Positions 7,066 to 13,909 of a stretch of 15,899 bases of DNA are shown piece by piece (position 1 is the first letter of the stretch; each line of letters starts with the position of its first letter). This DNA is from Cyanobacteria bacterium UBA1186 (lineage in GTDB: Bacteria > Cyanobacteriota > Vampirovibrionia > Gastranaerophilales > Gastranaerophilaceae). Location: contig DBYM01000062.1 of the NCBI GenBank assembly GCA_002309875.1, positions 38,558 to 54,456 of the forward strand, in the 5' to 3' direction. A program made the translations under genes and the position numbers. The notes beneath the pieces were generated by a model, which saw only the letters and a program-made list of their open reading frames with translations, was not told where the DNA came from and ran no database searches.

Positions 7066-7888
7066 GGAGTTCTCTTATAACCTTTGTTGCAACGGCAGTT
7101 GATGCTCCCGATGTATCGTAATCCGGAGCGAGTTCCACAACGTCTGCGCCTATAATGTTGAAATCTTTCAGATATTTAAACCATTCGACGAGTTCGTTAA
7201 AACTTATCCCTCCGGCTTCCGGAGTGCCTGTTCCGGGCATAATTGATGTGTCAAGAATATCCAAATCCACGGTTACGAAGACATTTTTGTTTCTTAATAC
7301 GTCAAGGTCGCTGAATTTTAAGGCCTTTGTATTATATTTTTTCATTAATTCAAATTCTTCTTTCATTCCGGAACGAATACCGATTTGCCTGATATTTTCA
7401 AACCCGACAATATCTGCAATATGTCGGATTACAGCAGAATGAGAGAGTTTTTCTCCGAGGTATTCTTCTCTTAGGTCGGTATGAGCATCAAAATGAATTA
7501 CCGCCAAATCTTTGTAAAACTTGCTTATTGCCTTTATTTCGGGCAGAGTTACCAAATGTTCTCCGCCTATTCCGAAAACTTTTTTGTTGTCATTATAAAT
7601 TTCACGGACATTTTTTTCTATCAAATCGAGAGATTTTTCGGTATTTCCGAGCGGGAATTCCAAATCGCCTGCATCGTGAAAATTGCAGTCCTGAATGTGT
7701 TTATCAAAATACGGAGAATATTCTTCGAGACCCCAACTTGCAAGCCTTATCTGTTCGGGTGCAAACCTTGAGCCCGGGCGGTATGAAACCGTTCCGTCAA
7801 AGGGAAGTCCGAGCATTACCACGTCTGAGGTTTTATAATCTTTGTTTTCGCCAATCCAATTTCTGTCCAAAAAAGGTCCTGTAAGCAT
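7052..7888 (-). CDS. speB: Agmatinase-type ureohydrolase
   Basis: Hydrolyses agmatine to putrescine and urea if the SpeB assignment holds; a cytoplasmic dimanganese enzyme of polyamine synthesis. The 278 residues show every metal ligand of the arginase/agmatinase family: GGEHLVTLP (His111), HFDAHTDLR (Asp134, His136, Asp138) and VTVDLDILD (Asp208, Asp210), plus GTGTPEAGG (220-227) and ELAP (252-255). SHSAVIRH (149-156) is the usual substrate-side segment. GGAG lies before the ATG. It is divergent from nrdG and convergent with the HNH-like gene. No speA, speE or speD is nearby, so the exact substrate (agmatine, or another guanidino compound) is inferred from family only. Confidence 0.87.
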   Translation of the reverse strand: MLTGPFLDRNWIGENKDYKTSDVVMLGLPFDGTVSYRPGSRFAPEQIRLASWGLEEYSPYFDKHIQDCNFHDAGDLEFPLGNTEKSLDLIEKNVREIYNDNKKVFGIGGEHLVTLPEIKAISKFYKDLAVIHFDAHTDLREEYLGEKLSHSAVIRHIADIVGFENIRQIGIRSGMKEEFELMKKYNTKALKFSDLDVLRNKNVFVTVDLDILDTSIMPGTGTPEAGGISFNELVEWFKYLKDFNIIGADVVELAPDYDTSGASTAVATKVIRELLMIL

Positions 7889-7919
7889 TTTTAATCTCCG
7901 GTTTACTGATTTGAGAATA

Positions 7920-7925
7920 ATTATA
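7920..7925 (-). promoter_or_regulatory. -10 box of speB
   Basis: TATAAT on the minus strand at 7925-7920 lies about 32 nt before the speB ATG. No good -35 hexamer is found 16-18 bp upstream, so an activator may be required or the match may be fortuitous. Confidence 0.4.
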
Positions 7926-7955
7926 CAACAAATCTCTTAACAAAAATATATATCT

Positions 7956-7984
7956 TTGAATTAACGGCATATTGATTGTACAAT
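7956..7984 (+). promoter_or_regulatory. Promoter of nrdG with a palindrome over the -10 box
   Basis: TTGAAT (7956-7961), a 17-bp spacer, then TACAAT (7979-7984). A perfect 10-bp palindrome ATTGTACAAT (7975-7984) covers the -10 box and could be an operator. Predicted start near 7991 leaves a leader of about 54 nt, and places the TTG at 7976 outside the transcript. Confidence 0.65.
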
Positions 7985-8044
7985 ATAACTATAAGAAAGG
8001 GAGAGGTTTTGCACTGTTGCTGCAGGCCGAAGAATAAGAGGGAA

Positions 8045-8536
8045 ATGAATTATCACAATATTACACAGGACGATATGTTAAACGGTGACGGTCTCAGGAC
8101 TGTACTGTGGGTTGCGGGTTGCACTCACCATTGTCATAACTGCCAAAATCCGATTACGTGGGACGTAACGGGCGGAATACCTTTTGATGAAAAGGCAGAA
8201 GAAGAACTTATGGAGGATTTGCGCAAGCCTTATATTGAAGGAATTACCTTCTCGGGCGGAGATCCTTTACACCCGTTTAACAGGGAAGAAGTTTTCAGAC
8301 TTTCCAAAAAAATAAGGGAAGAATTGCCGAATAAAAACCAATGGCTATATACCGGATTTCTTTGGGAAGAAATTAAAGATATTCCCGAGATTGCAAATTT
8401 AGATGTGGTATGTGAAGGCAAGTTTGTTGAAGAACTTCTTGATAACAGACTGCACTGGGTCGGAAGTTCAAATCAACGTGTTGTAGATGTTAAAAAGTCA
8501 TTAGAGACCGATTCTGTTGTACTTCACAATTCTTAA
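8045..8536 (+). CDS. nrdG: Anaerobic ribonucleoside-triphosphate reductase activating protein
   Basis: Radical-SAM activase that generates the glycyl radical on class III reductase NrdD, allowing dNTP synthesis without oxygen. From ATG 8045 the product is 163 residues beginning MNYHNI, matching the typical NrdG start (MNYH); GAGGG lies just upstream. The CTHHCHNC motif (Cys26, Cys30, Cys33, spacing Cx3Cx2C) holds the 4Fe-4S cluster. ITFSGGDPLHPFNREEV supplies the SAM-binding Gly motif. Length is normal. nrdD is usually adjacent; it is not in this window, so the partner must be elsewhere. An in-frame TTG upstream at 7976 was not chosen because it lies in the promoter. Confidence 0.93.
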   Translation: MNYHNITQDDMLNGDGLRTVLWVAGCTHHCHNCQNPITWDVTGGIPFDEKAEEELMEDLRKPYIEGITFSGGDPLHPFNREEVFRLSKKIREELPNKNQWLYTGFLWEEIKDIPEIANLDVVCEGKFVEELLDNRLHWVGSSNQRVVDVKKSLETDSVVLHNS

Positions 8537-8543
8537 AGGCTGA

Positions 8544-8572
8544 TTGCAAACCCCCATGCTCTTATGTATAAT
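8544..8572 (+). promoter_or_regulatory. Promoter of the acyl-CoA synthetase gene
   Basis: TTGCAA (8544-8549), exactly 17 bp, then a perfect TATAAT (8567-8572). Start would be near 8579, about 25 nt before the ATG. It shows that the synthetase gene need not depend on the nrdG promoter. Confidence 0.75.
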
Positions 8573-8603
8573 ACTCTGAGATAAGTCAGGTTCCGGAGAA
8601 TAA

Positions 8604-10337
8604 ATGAAGAAGGCTGATAAAAAAAGAATAAAACTCCTTGCCATAATAGATAAGATTTTGGCGGGAAGAGAAGGAAATATACTGTCACTTCTTGAGGACA
8701 GAACAAATATGTATGCCCGCAAAACTGCGTTGGGTATGAAAACAAGCCTTGGCTGGCGCGAACTTACTTATGACGGTTTGGGATTGCTTTCAAGAAGGGT
8801 TGCGTCATATTTAATCAATGATATCGGAGTTAAGCGTGATGAGAGAATGGCAATTCTTTCGGAATCAAAACCCGAATACGGAGCATGTGTATTTGCGTCA
8901 GTAATGGCCGGCATGACAACAGTTCCTCTTGATATAAAACTCACAATTTATGAATTGACTTCAATATTGTCAGACTGTCTGCCTTCCGTTTTGTTGGTTT
9001 CAAACAGTTATGTTGATATGGCATTAGAACTTCAGAAAGCCATTCCTTCCATAAAGCACATAATTATTATGGACGAAATCCCGATGACAAGCGGGCTTCA
9101 AAGCATTTATACAATTCCGAACAATTATCAGTGCAGATGGAGACACCGTTCAAGAAAATCAACAATGTTTATTATTTATACTTCGGGAACAACGGGTGCG
9201 CCTAAGGGTGTTGAAACCACTTTTGGTAATATTCTTGCACAACTCGCTGATTTGAAGGTCATTCTGAGAAAAATTTTCCCGAAACGCGGTGACGTAAAAA
9301 TATTATCAATTCTGCCGATGAACCATCTTTTTGAAATGACGGTAGGTTTGGCAACTTTCCTTAATTTCGGATTTTCGGTTTATTATACAAAAAGTCTTAA
9401 ACCTAAAGATGTTTTAAATATTATTCAGGACAGAAAAATCAATTTCATGATTCTTGTTCCCGCCTTTTTAAGACTTCTGAAAAGCGCAATGGAAGCGGAA
9501 ATCAGAAATTCGTCAAAGTTTTATCAGAAAACTTTCCCGATAAAATATTTCTTGGCGCATTTTATCACGTTCAAATGGTTTAAAAAACTTATGTTTAAAC
9601 GTTTGCACAAACTGTTTGGCGGAAGTTTCAAGGCTTGTCTTTCGGGCGGTGCTCCGTTTGATTTGGATACTGCAAGATTTTTCAGGAGAATCGGTATAGA
9701 CGTTTATGAGGGTTATGGTTTGACGGAAACAAGCCCTGTTGCTACAATGAACCTTGAAAAACACAGAGATATGCGCTCTGTCGGTAAGGTTTTGCCGAGT
9801 TATGAGGCTAAGATTGATCCCGAAACGGGCGAACTGCTTCTTAAAGGCCCGTCTATTATGAAAGGGTATCATAATCAGCCCGAACTTACGGCTCAGGCTA
9901 TTGATAAAGACGGATTTTTCCATACGGGCGATAAGGCAAGTATTGATAAAGAAGGCAGAGTTTATATTACGGGCAGACTCAAAAATATGATTGTACTCTC
10001 GGGCGGTAAAAAAGTGTTCCCTGAAGAAGTTGAAGCGGTGCTTGAAAAATCCGAAAAGATTGCGGAATTATGCGTTTTGGGTATTGAAAGAGAAGGCGGT
10101 GCAAAAGACGGAACGGAAGATATTGCGGTTGTTGTAGTGCCTACGGGTTATATGAGAGAGCATTTTCAGGGTGAGGAACTTATGAAGGAAATGCGCGAGG
10201 AAGTCAAAAAACTTTCTAAAAGCCTTGCTCCTTACAAACGTCCGATAAACGTAATTATTACCGAACAGGAACTTCCGAGAACTGCCACAAGAAAGATTAA
10301 ACGCAGACAGGTCAAAGAACTTATTAAGGCGGGGTAA
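8604..10337 (+). CDS. AMP-forming acyl-CoA/acyl-ACP synthetase (long-chain type)
   Basis: ANL-superfamily adenylating enzyme that activates a carboxylic acid with ATP, most likely a fatty acid, and transfers it to CoA or ACP. In 577 residues: P-loop YTSGTTGAPKG (192-202), PMNHLFEM (238-245), SGGAPF (347-352), the A5 motif YEGYGLTETSP (368-378), HTGD (440-443), the hinge GRLKNMIVLSGGKKVFPEE (457-475) and PRTATRKIKR with catalytic Lys564. All core motifs are intact. Residues 312-338 are an aromatic/basic segment, perhaps for membrane contact. CGGAG lies before the ATG. The udg gene follows after 49 nt with no terminator, so they may be co-transcribed. Substrate cannot be read from sequence; CoA ligase and acyl-ACP synthetase are both possible. 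Confidence 0.88.
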   Translation: MKKADKKRIKLLAIIDKILAGREGNILSLLEDRTNMYARKTALGMKTSLGWRELTYDGLGLLSRRVASYLINDIGVKRDERMAILSESKPEYGACVFASVMAGMTTVPLDIKLTIYELTSILSDCLPSVLLVSNSYVDMALELQKAIPSIKHIIIMDEIPMTSGLQSIYTIPNNYQCRWRHRSRKSTMFIIYTSGTTGAPKGVETTFGNILAQLADLKVILRKIFPKRGDVKILSILPMNHLFEMTVGLATFLNFGFSVYYTKSLKPKDVLNIIQDRKINFMILVPAFLRLLKSAMEAEIRNSSKFYQKTFPIKYFLAHFITFKWFKKLMFKRLHKLFGGSFKACLSGGAPFDLDTARFFRRIGIDVYEGYGLTETSPVATMNLEKHRDMRSVGKVLPSYEAKIDPETGELLLKGPSIMKGYHNQPELTAQAIDKDGFFHTGDKASIDKEGRVYITGRLKNMIVLSGGKKVFPEEVEAVLEKSEKIAELCVLGIEREGGAKDGTEDIAVVVVPTGYMREHFQGEELMKEMREEVKKLSKSLAPYKRPINVIITEQELPRTATRKIKRRQVKELIKAG

Positions 10338-10386
10338 ATCAGGATTAAGTATTTAGTTGCTGTTTTGGTGATTAGAGGGTCTGTTT

Positions 10387-10971
10387 ATGTACGAAGATTT
10401 GGAAATAATCCATAATAAATGTTCCGTTTGTACAAAATGTCCTTTGCATAAGACAAAACATCATACCGTCTTTTCTGACGGGGTTCCCAATCCAAAACTT
10501 ATGCTCATCGGCGAGGCTCCGGGGTATAACGAGGATATGCAGGGAAAACCTTTTGTCGGCAAAGCAGGTCAACTTTTGGATAAGATTTTTGCTTCGGTAG
10601 GTCTGACACGGAAAGAACATGTTTATATTTGTAATACCATAAAATGCCGTCCGCCCGAGAACAGAAATCCTTTGCCCGAAGAAAAAGAGGCTTGCTGGGA
10701 GTATCTTAAGGCACAGATTGATATAATTCAGCCGAAAATCATTCTGCTTTGCGGGAATGTTGCCGTGCAGTCTATTTTGGGAAATGTTGGCGGGATAACG
10801 AAGGTCAGAGGCAAGTGGTATGAAGGCGGCGAAATTGTACACGGTGCAAAACTTATGCCGATTTTCCACCCTTCTTATCTTTTAAGAAACGATTCCCGTG
10901 AAAAAGGAAGCCCAAAATGGCTTATGTGGCAGGATATTCAGGAAATCCGAAGGGTATATGACAGTCTTTGA
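10387..10971 (+). CDS. Family-4 (4Fe-4S) uracil-DNA glycosylase
   Basis: Removes uracil from DNA after cytosine deamination, starting base-excision repair. The 194 residues show motif 1 GEAPGYNED (42-50), followed by GKPFVGKAGQLLD (53-65), and motif 2 HPSYLLR (161-167). Cys15 and Cys18 (CTKCPL), Cys87 (in CNTIKCRPPENR) and Cys103 are the likely cluster ligands, with Cys12 as an extra nearby cysteine. Length is near 200 as expected. AGAGGG precedes the ATG. Its stop is immediately followed (zero gap) by the stop of the convergent zinc-ribbon gene, and no hairpin terminator is visible, so the opposing transcripts probably overlap. Confidence 0.94.
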   Translation: MYEDLEIIHNKCSVCTKCPLHKTKHHTVFSDGVPNPKLMLIGEAPGYNEDMQGKPFVGKAGQLLDKIFASVGLTRKEHVYICNTIKCRPPENRNPLPEEKEACWEYLKAQIDIIQPKIILLCGNVAVQSILGNVGGITKVRGKWYEGGEIVHGAKLMPIFHPSYLLRNDSREKGSPKWLMWQDIQEIRRVYDSL

Positions 10972-11352
10972 TTAGTCAACAACGGTGCTTCTGATTTTTT
11001 CAAGTTCATTTCTGTCAAGGAAAATTCCGCCACATAATTTGCAGGTATCCATAAGCACAGTATCATTTGCGACAAGGTTTTTGTCCATAGCCTTGTGGCA
11101 AACAGGACAGATGCGTGTTTGCGTATCATCTGTCAGAATAAAATCGGAATCCATATAATACTTTTCAAGATATTTTTTTACGTCCTGAATATTTTTCAAA
11201 TCATTGTTAATTTTGAACATTTCACCTTTGTCAAAAAATATTCCGCCACAATTTGAGCAGACATCAATATCAATGCTCTCGGAAGGAATAAAAATCTTGT
11301 TCATAGCATTGTTGCACGCAGGACAATGGATTACGTTTTTGTTATCTGTCAT
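10972..11352 (-). CDS. Twin TFIIB-type zinc-ribbon protein
   Basis: 126 residues with two copies of the same module. Copy 1 has Cys10, Cys13, Cys32 and Cys35 followed by GGIFFDKGE; copy 2 has Cys82, Cys85, Cys104 and Cys107 followed by GGIFLDRNE. This CPxC...CxxCGGI(F/L)xDxxE pattern is that of the zf-TFIIB zinc-ribbon family, whose bacterial members are mostly uncharacterised. A charged linker (about 45-75) joins the copies. It starts 4 nt after the leuD stop, with AGGA upstream, so it is the last gene of that unit. Zinc binding is very likely; DNA, RNA or protein partner is unknown. Confidence 0.85.
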   Translation of the reverse strand: MTDNKNVIHCPACNNAMNKIFIPSESIDIDVCSNCGGIFFDKGEMFKINNDLKNIQDVKKYLEKYYMDSDFILTDDTQTRICPVCHKAMDKNLVANDTVLMDTCKLCGGIFLDRNELEKIRSTVVD

Positions 11353-11356
11353 TTTA

Positions 11357-11851
11357 TTATCCTAAAATTAAATCGCCGTTTTTCTTAATGTGTTCAATAA
11401 GACCGCCGTCATTGAGCAACTGAATCATTACATCAGGCAGAGGCTCAATCATCGTTATCGTGCCTTTTGTAAGGTTTTTGAGAGTACCTGCTTTTATATC
11501 CAGATCCAATTCATCTCCGGCGTCAATTCCGTCCGTATCGCATTCGATTGCCAAAAGCCCGATATTTATTGCGTTTCTGTAAAAAATTCTTGCGAAGGAT
11601 TTTGCAATAACGGCACCTACTCCCGCAATCTTAATAATCTGCGGAGCATGTTCTCTTGATGAGCCAAGCCCGAAGTTATTTCCCGCTACAACAAAATCAC
11701 CCTTCTGCATTCTGCTTGCAAAAGTTTCGTCAGCATCTTCAAGCACGTGTTTTGCAAATTCCTGCAAATCGGAGCGCAGGTGGAACAACCTCCCCGGTGC
11801 TATGTGGTCTGTTGATATATTATCTCCGAATTTGAACGCTTTACCCTTCAT
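11357..11851 (-). CDS. leuD: 3-isopropylmalate dehydratase small subunit (LeuD/aconitase swivel family)
   Basis: Small swivelling subunit that, with LeuC, isomerises 2- to 3-isopropylmalate in leucine synthesis. The 164-residue length fits the short archaeal-type LeuD class. NISTDHIAPG (11-20) and FGLGSSREHAP (60-70, substrate-binding Ser64/Ser65/Arg66) are the family motifs, followed by VIAKSFARIFYRNAINIGL (81-99). The usual FGCGSSRE has Leu for Cys here, a change I believe some homologues share. leuC is not in the window. Related small subunits act on citramalate or homoaconitate, so specificity is not certain. It lies 35 nt behind dnaN without a terminator, with AAAGG before the ATG. Confidence 0.85.
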   Translation of the reverse strand: MKGKAFKFGDNISTDHIAPGRLFHLRSDLQEFAKHVLEDADETFASRMQKGDFVVAGNNFGLGSSREHAPQIIKIAGVGAVIAKSFARIFYRNAINIGLLAIECDTDGIDAGDELDLDIKAGTLKNLTKGTITMIEPLPDVMIQLLNDGGLIEHIKKNGDLILG

Positions 11852-11886
11852 TTTTAAACCTTTTTATTTTAGTAAAGAAAAAGCAA

Positions 11887-13008
11887 CTAGTTTCTTAATT
11901 GTACCGGCATTACGAGGTACAAATAATCTTCGTCTGAGCAGGGTGCTAAAACCGTTGCGGAAAGAGGTGTATTTAACTGAATTTTTATTTCCTCGGATTC
12001 AACGATTTTCAGGAATTCAAGTACAAATTTGTAATTGAATGCAATAGCGAGTGATTCGCCCGTGTATTTAATGTCAATAATATCCTGCGAATTGCCTGCT
12101 TCCGGTGAATCTCCGGAAAGTTTAAGCGAGTCATCACCAAACTCAAATTTAACAATACTGTTCTTTTCATTTACCATAACCGCAACTCTTTCGAGCGCAT
12201 TAATCAAATCAAACTTGTTGATTTTGGCTTCCTTCGGGAAAGTTTGCGGAATAAGTTGGTTGTATTTCGGGAACTGTCCCTGCATAAGTCTTGTAATAAT
12301 CTTGGTCTTACCGATTGTGATAACGATTTTCTTTGCTTCTTTGCAGATTTTTATACTTTCGGACTCGTCAATGAGTGCGATTTTGGAAAGTTCTGCAAGA
12401 ACTTTTGAAGAAATCAGCATTTCAAAAGTTTTTTCGCTGTCAGCGGAATTATTTTTAACAACTTCTCTTACTCTTGCAAGTCTGTTGCCGTCGGTTGCAG
12501 CCATTTCCAAGATATTTTTGTTAACCTCGCATACAACGCCTGAGAGAAGGTTGTTGGTTTCGTATGATGCGGCTGCGGAAACAACTTCTCTTATTGCTTT
12601 TGTAAATGGTCTTGCTTCGATTTCGATTGAATCGTCTTCGGAGATATTTTCTTCAACCTGCGGGAATTCGTTTGCGGAAATGCCTATGATATCGAATTTT
12701 GATTTTTTGCAGGTAATTGTTGCGGCTGCGCCGGTTAATTCTAATTTAACAAGTTCGTCCTGAAGTCTCGAAATAATATCGCCTAATTTTCTTGCAGGGA
12801 GAGTGTATTTGCCCTCTTCCTCGACCTGAGCATTAATTGAGGTTGTAATAGAAAGATCAAAGTCCGTTGCGGTCAGTTTAATCTGATTTGTCCCCACTGT
12901 TTCTATCAGAACATTTGCCAAAACAGGCTGTAAACCTTTAACAACGGTGGCCCTTTCGACAATTCTTATACCGTTTAATAAATCATCTTTTCCCGCAACA
13001 AACTTCAT
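11887..13008 (-). CDS. dnaN: DNA polymerase III beta subunit (sliding clamp)
   Basis: Ring-shaped homodimeric clamp that tethers DNA polymerase to DNA. The 373 residues from ATG 13008 have normal length for three clamp domains. Recognisable parts: MKFVAGKDDLLNGIRIVERA at the start, LTATDFDLSI near 48, NEFPQVEE at the domain 1/2 boundary, GQFPKYNQLIP near 244 and YLVMPVQL at the C-terminus. ATG 13008 is preferred to an in-frame GTG 9 nt upstream because GAGGAG lies 8 nt before the ATG and would overlap the GTG. dnaA is not adjacent; instead leuD and a zinc-ribbon gene follow. The promoter is at 13046-13074. Confidence 0.96.
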   Translation of the reverse strand: MKFVAGKDDLLNGIRIVERATVVKGLQPVLANVLIETVGTNQIKLTATDFDLSITTSINAQVEEEGKYTLPARKLGDIISRLQDELVKLELTGAAATITCKKSKFDIIGISANEFPQVEENISEDDSIEIEARPFTKAIREVVSAAASYETNNLLSGVVCEVNKNILEMAATDGNRLARVREVVKNNSADSEKTFEMLISSKVLAELSKIALIDESESIKICKEAKKIVITIGKTKIITRLMQGQFPKYNQLIPQTFPKEAKINKFDLINALERVAVMVNEKNSIVKFEFGDDSLKLSGDSPEAGNSQDIIDIKYTGESLAIAFNYKFVLEFLKIVESEEIKIQLNTPLSATVLAPCSDEDYLYLVMPVQLRN

Positions 13009-13045
13009 ATAATTCACTCCTCTTTTCTAAATATCCCTAAAAAAA

Positions 13046-13074
13046 ATTTTAGTACAAACTGCTAGTGAATACAA
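13046..13074 (-). promoter_or_regulatory. Promoter of dnaN-leuD unit
   Basis: On the minus strand TTGTAT (13074-13069), 17 bp, then TAAAAT (13051-13046). Start would be near 13039, about 30 nt before ATG 13008. A good sigma-70 match at the expected place. Confidence 0.65.
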
Positions 13075-13225
13075 GAGGTTTGACTTATTTGAAACGGTCA
13101 TTAAAAAAAATAAAGTGTAACAAATTGTAAATATTTATTTCAAAAACCTAAAGTTTTTCAAAAAAGTGCCGATATAGAGAATGTAAACATTAAGCAAGCA
13201 GAGAATGACAGGAAAGGATTAGAGT

Positions 13226-13381
13226 ATGCGTATCGAAAACGAAATGTTATCAAGATTCAGTAACTTAGAGGGTTCAGAACAGATTGAAAGAAGCCTTTCC
13301 TCTGAATTAGATTTTTTCTTTAATAACGTAATGGACACAGTAGTTGAATATTTTAGCGAAAAAGAAGAATTGAAAATTTAA
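13226..13381 (+). CDS. Small acidic protein of unknown function, 51 aa
   Basis: ATG 13226 opens a 51-codon frame ending TAA at 13379-13381. AGGAAAGGA lies about 8 nt upstream. The product begins MRIENEMLSRFSNLEG and ends YFSEKEELKI. It is acidic, about 13 Asp/Glu against 5 Lys/Arg, with an amphipathic central helix (LSSELDFFFNNVMDTVVEYF in two adjoining pieces), no signal peptide and no cysteine. A strong terminator follows at once (13410-13451), as for a real transcript. A weak promoter, TTGAAA-N16-TAAAGT (13089-13116), is possible, giving a leader of about 100 nt. It is divergent from dnaN. I recognise no family; it could be a small regulator or partner protein. Confidence 0.6.
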   Translation: MRIENEMLSRFSNLEGSEQIERSLSSELDFFFNNVMDTVVEYFSEKEELKI

Positions 13382-13409
13382 GCAAAACTCAGAAAGTTAC
13401 AAATACCCC

Positions 13410-13451
13410 AAGAGGGCGGGACCGGTCTAAACAACCGTCCCGCCCTCTTTT
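13410..13451 (+). terminator. Very strong rho-independent terminator
   Basis: AAGAGGGCGGGAC (13410-13422) pairs perfectly with GTCCCGCCCTCTT (13437-13449), 13 bp with nine G-C pairs; GGT/ACC can pair further inside the loop. TTTTATT follows on the plus strand, so it ends the small-protein transcript. The minus strand has no proper U-run after the stem, so it is mainly one-directional. Confidence 0.92.
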
Positions 13452-13491
13452 ATTGTTAAAAATATATTTACCCCATTTATCCCATTTACCC

Positions 13492-13908
13492 CTAGCGGAA
13501 TTCGTTAGGCATATTTCTCGTTATTTGGTCGATATAACTTCCGACCTGAAGCATATTATCCGTAGGGTTTTGCATACCCGGGACCTGAGGTGTTGATTTG
13601 GCCTCAAGCCTTGCGTTATATTCGCTGTTTGCGGCATATTGCGTAACTTTGACTTTTTCATAGCAGCCGTATTTTTCATCAGGCTCCGTGAGTTCATCGC
13701 AGGCTGCGACGGCTTCATTAAATGATACTCTGCGGTCGTACCAGTATTTTGCGGTTACGTTCAGTCTGCCAAGACCTTTTGGTTGTTTAACATCGGCAAA
13801 AGCAGGCGGCGCAAAATCCTTCCATTCAAGAGTAGTCGGTGTTAAGAAATCGCTTGCGGAAGCAATTAAAGGAATTGTCAGCAAAGTTAAAACTAATAAT
13901 TTTTTCAT
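13492..13908 (-). CDS. Small exported protein of unknown function
   Basis: 138 residues from ATG 13908, chosen because GAGG lies 6 nt upstream and the signal peptide starts exactly there; an in-frame start 51 nt upstream would bury the signal inside accC. Residues 1-18 (MKKLLVLTLLTIPLIASA) are a classical Sec signal with an A-S-A cleavage site before Ser19. The mature part has an aromatic segment (AKYWYDRRVSF, 53-63) and Cys70 and Cys82, 11 residues apart, which could form a disulfide. The C-terminus is Asn/Pro/Met-rich. It begins 1 nt after the accC stop, so translation is coupled. I know no family. A periplasmic or surface role is inferred from the signal alone. Confidence 0.8.
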   Translation of the reverse strand: MKKLLVLTLLTIPLIASASDFLTPTTLEWKDFAPPAFADVKQPKGLGRLNVTAKYWYDRRVSFNEAVAACDELTEPDEKYGCYEKVKVTQYAANSEYNARLEAKSTPQVPGMQNPTDNMLQVGSYIDQITRNMPNEFR

Positions 13909-13909
13909 A

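Noticed and set aside
7976..8044. Upstream TTG start extending nrdG by 23 codons
   Set aside because: The TTG lies inside the promoter and before the predicted transcription start; the ATG at 8045 gives the family's standard MNYH N-terminus.
10372..10869. 165-codon open frame on the minus strand
   Set aside because: Antisense of the uracil-DNA glycosylase gene, no family resemblance.
12035..12763. 242-codon open frame on the plus strand
   Set aside because: It lies wholly opposite dnaN, is Ser/Leu-rich as expected of an antisense shadow, and lacks a ribosome site.
13009..13017. GTG start adding three residues to DnaN
   Set aside because: The Shine-Dalgarno touches the GTG; ATG 13008 has proper spacing and the usual MKF start.
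13471..13490. CCCATTTAT/CCCATTTAC tandem repeat as a CRISPR or satellite
   Set aside because: Only two 9-bp units, no spacer pattern.
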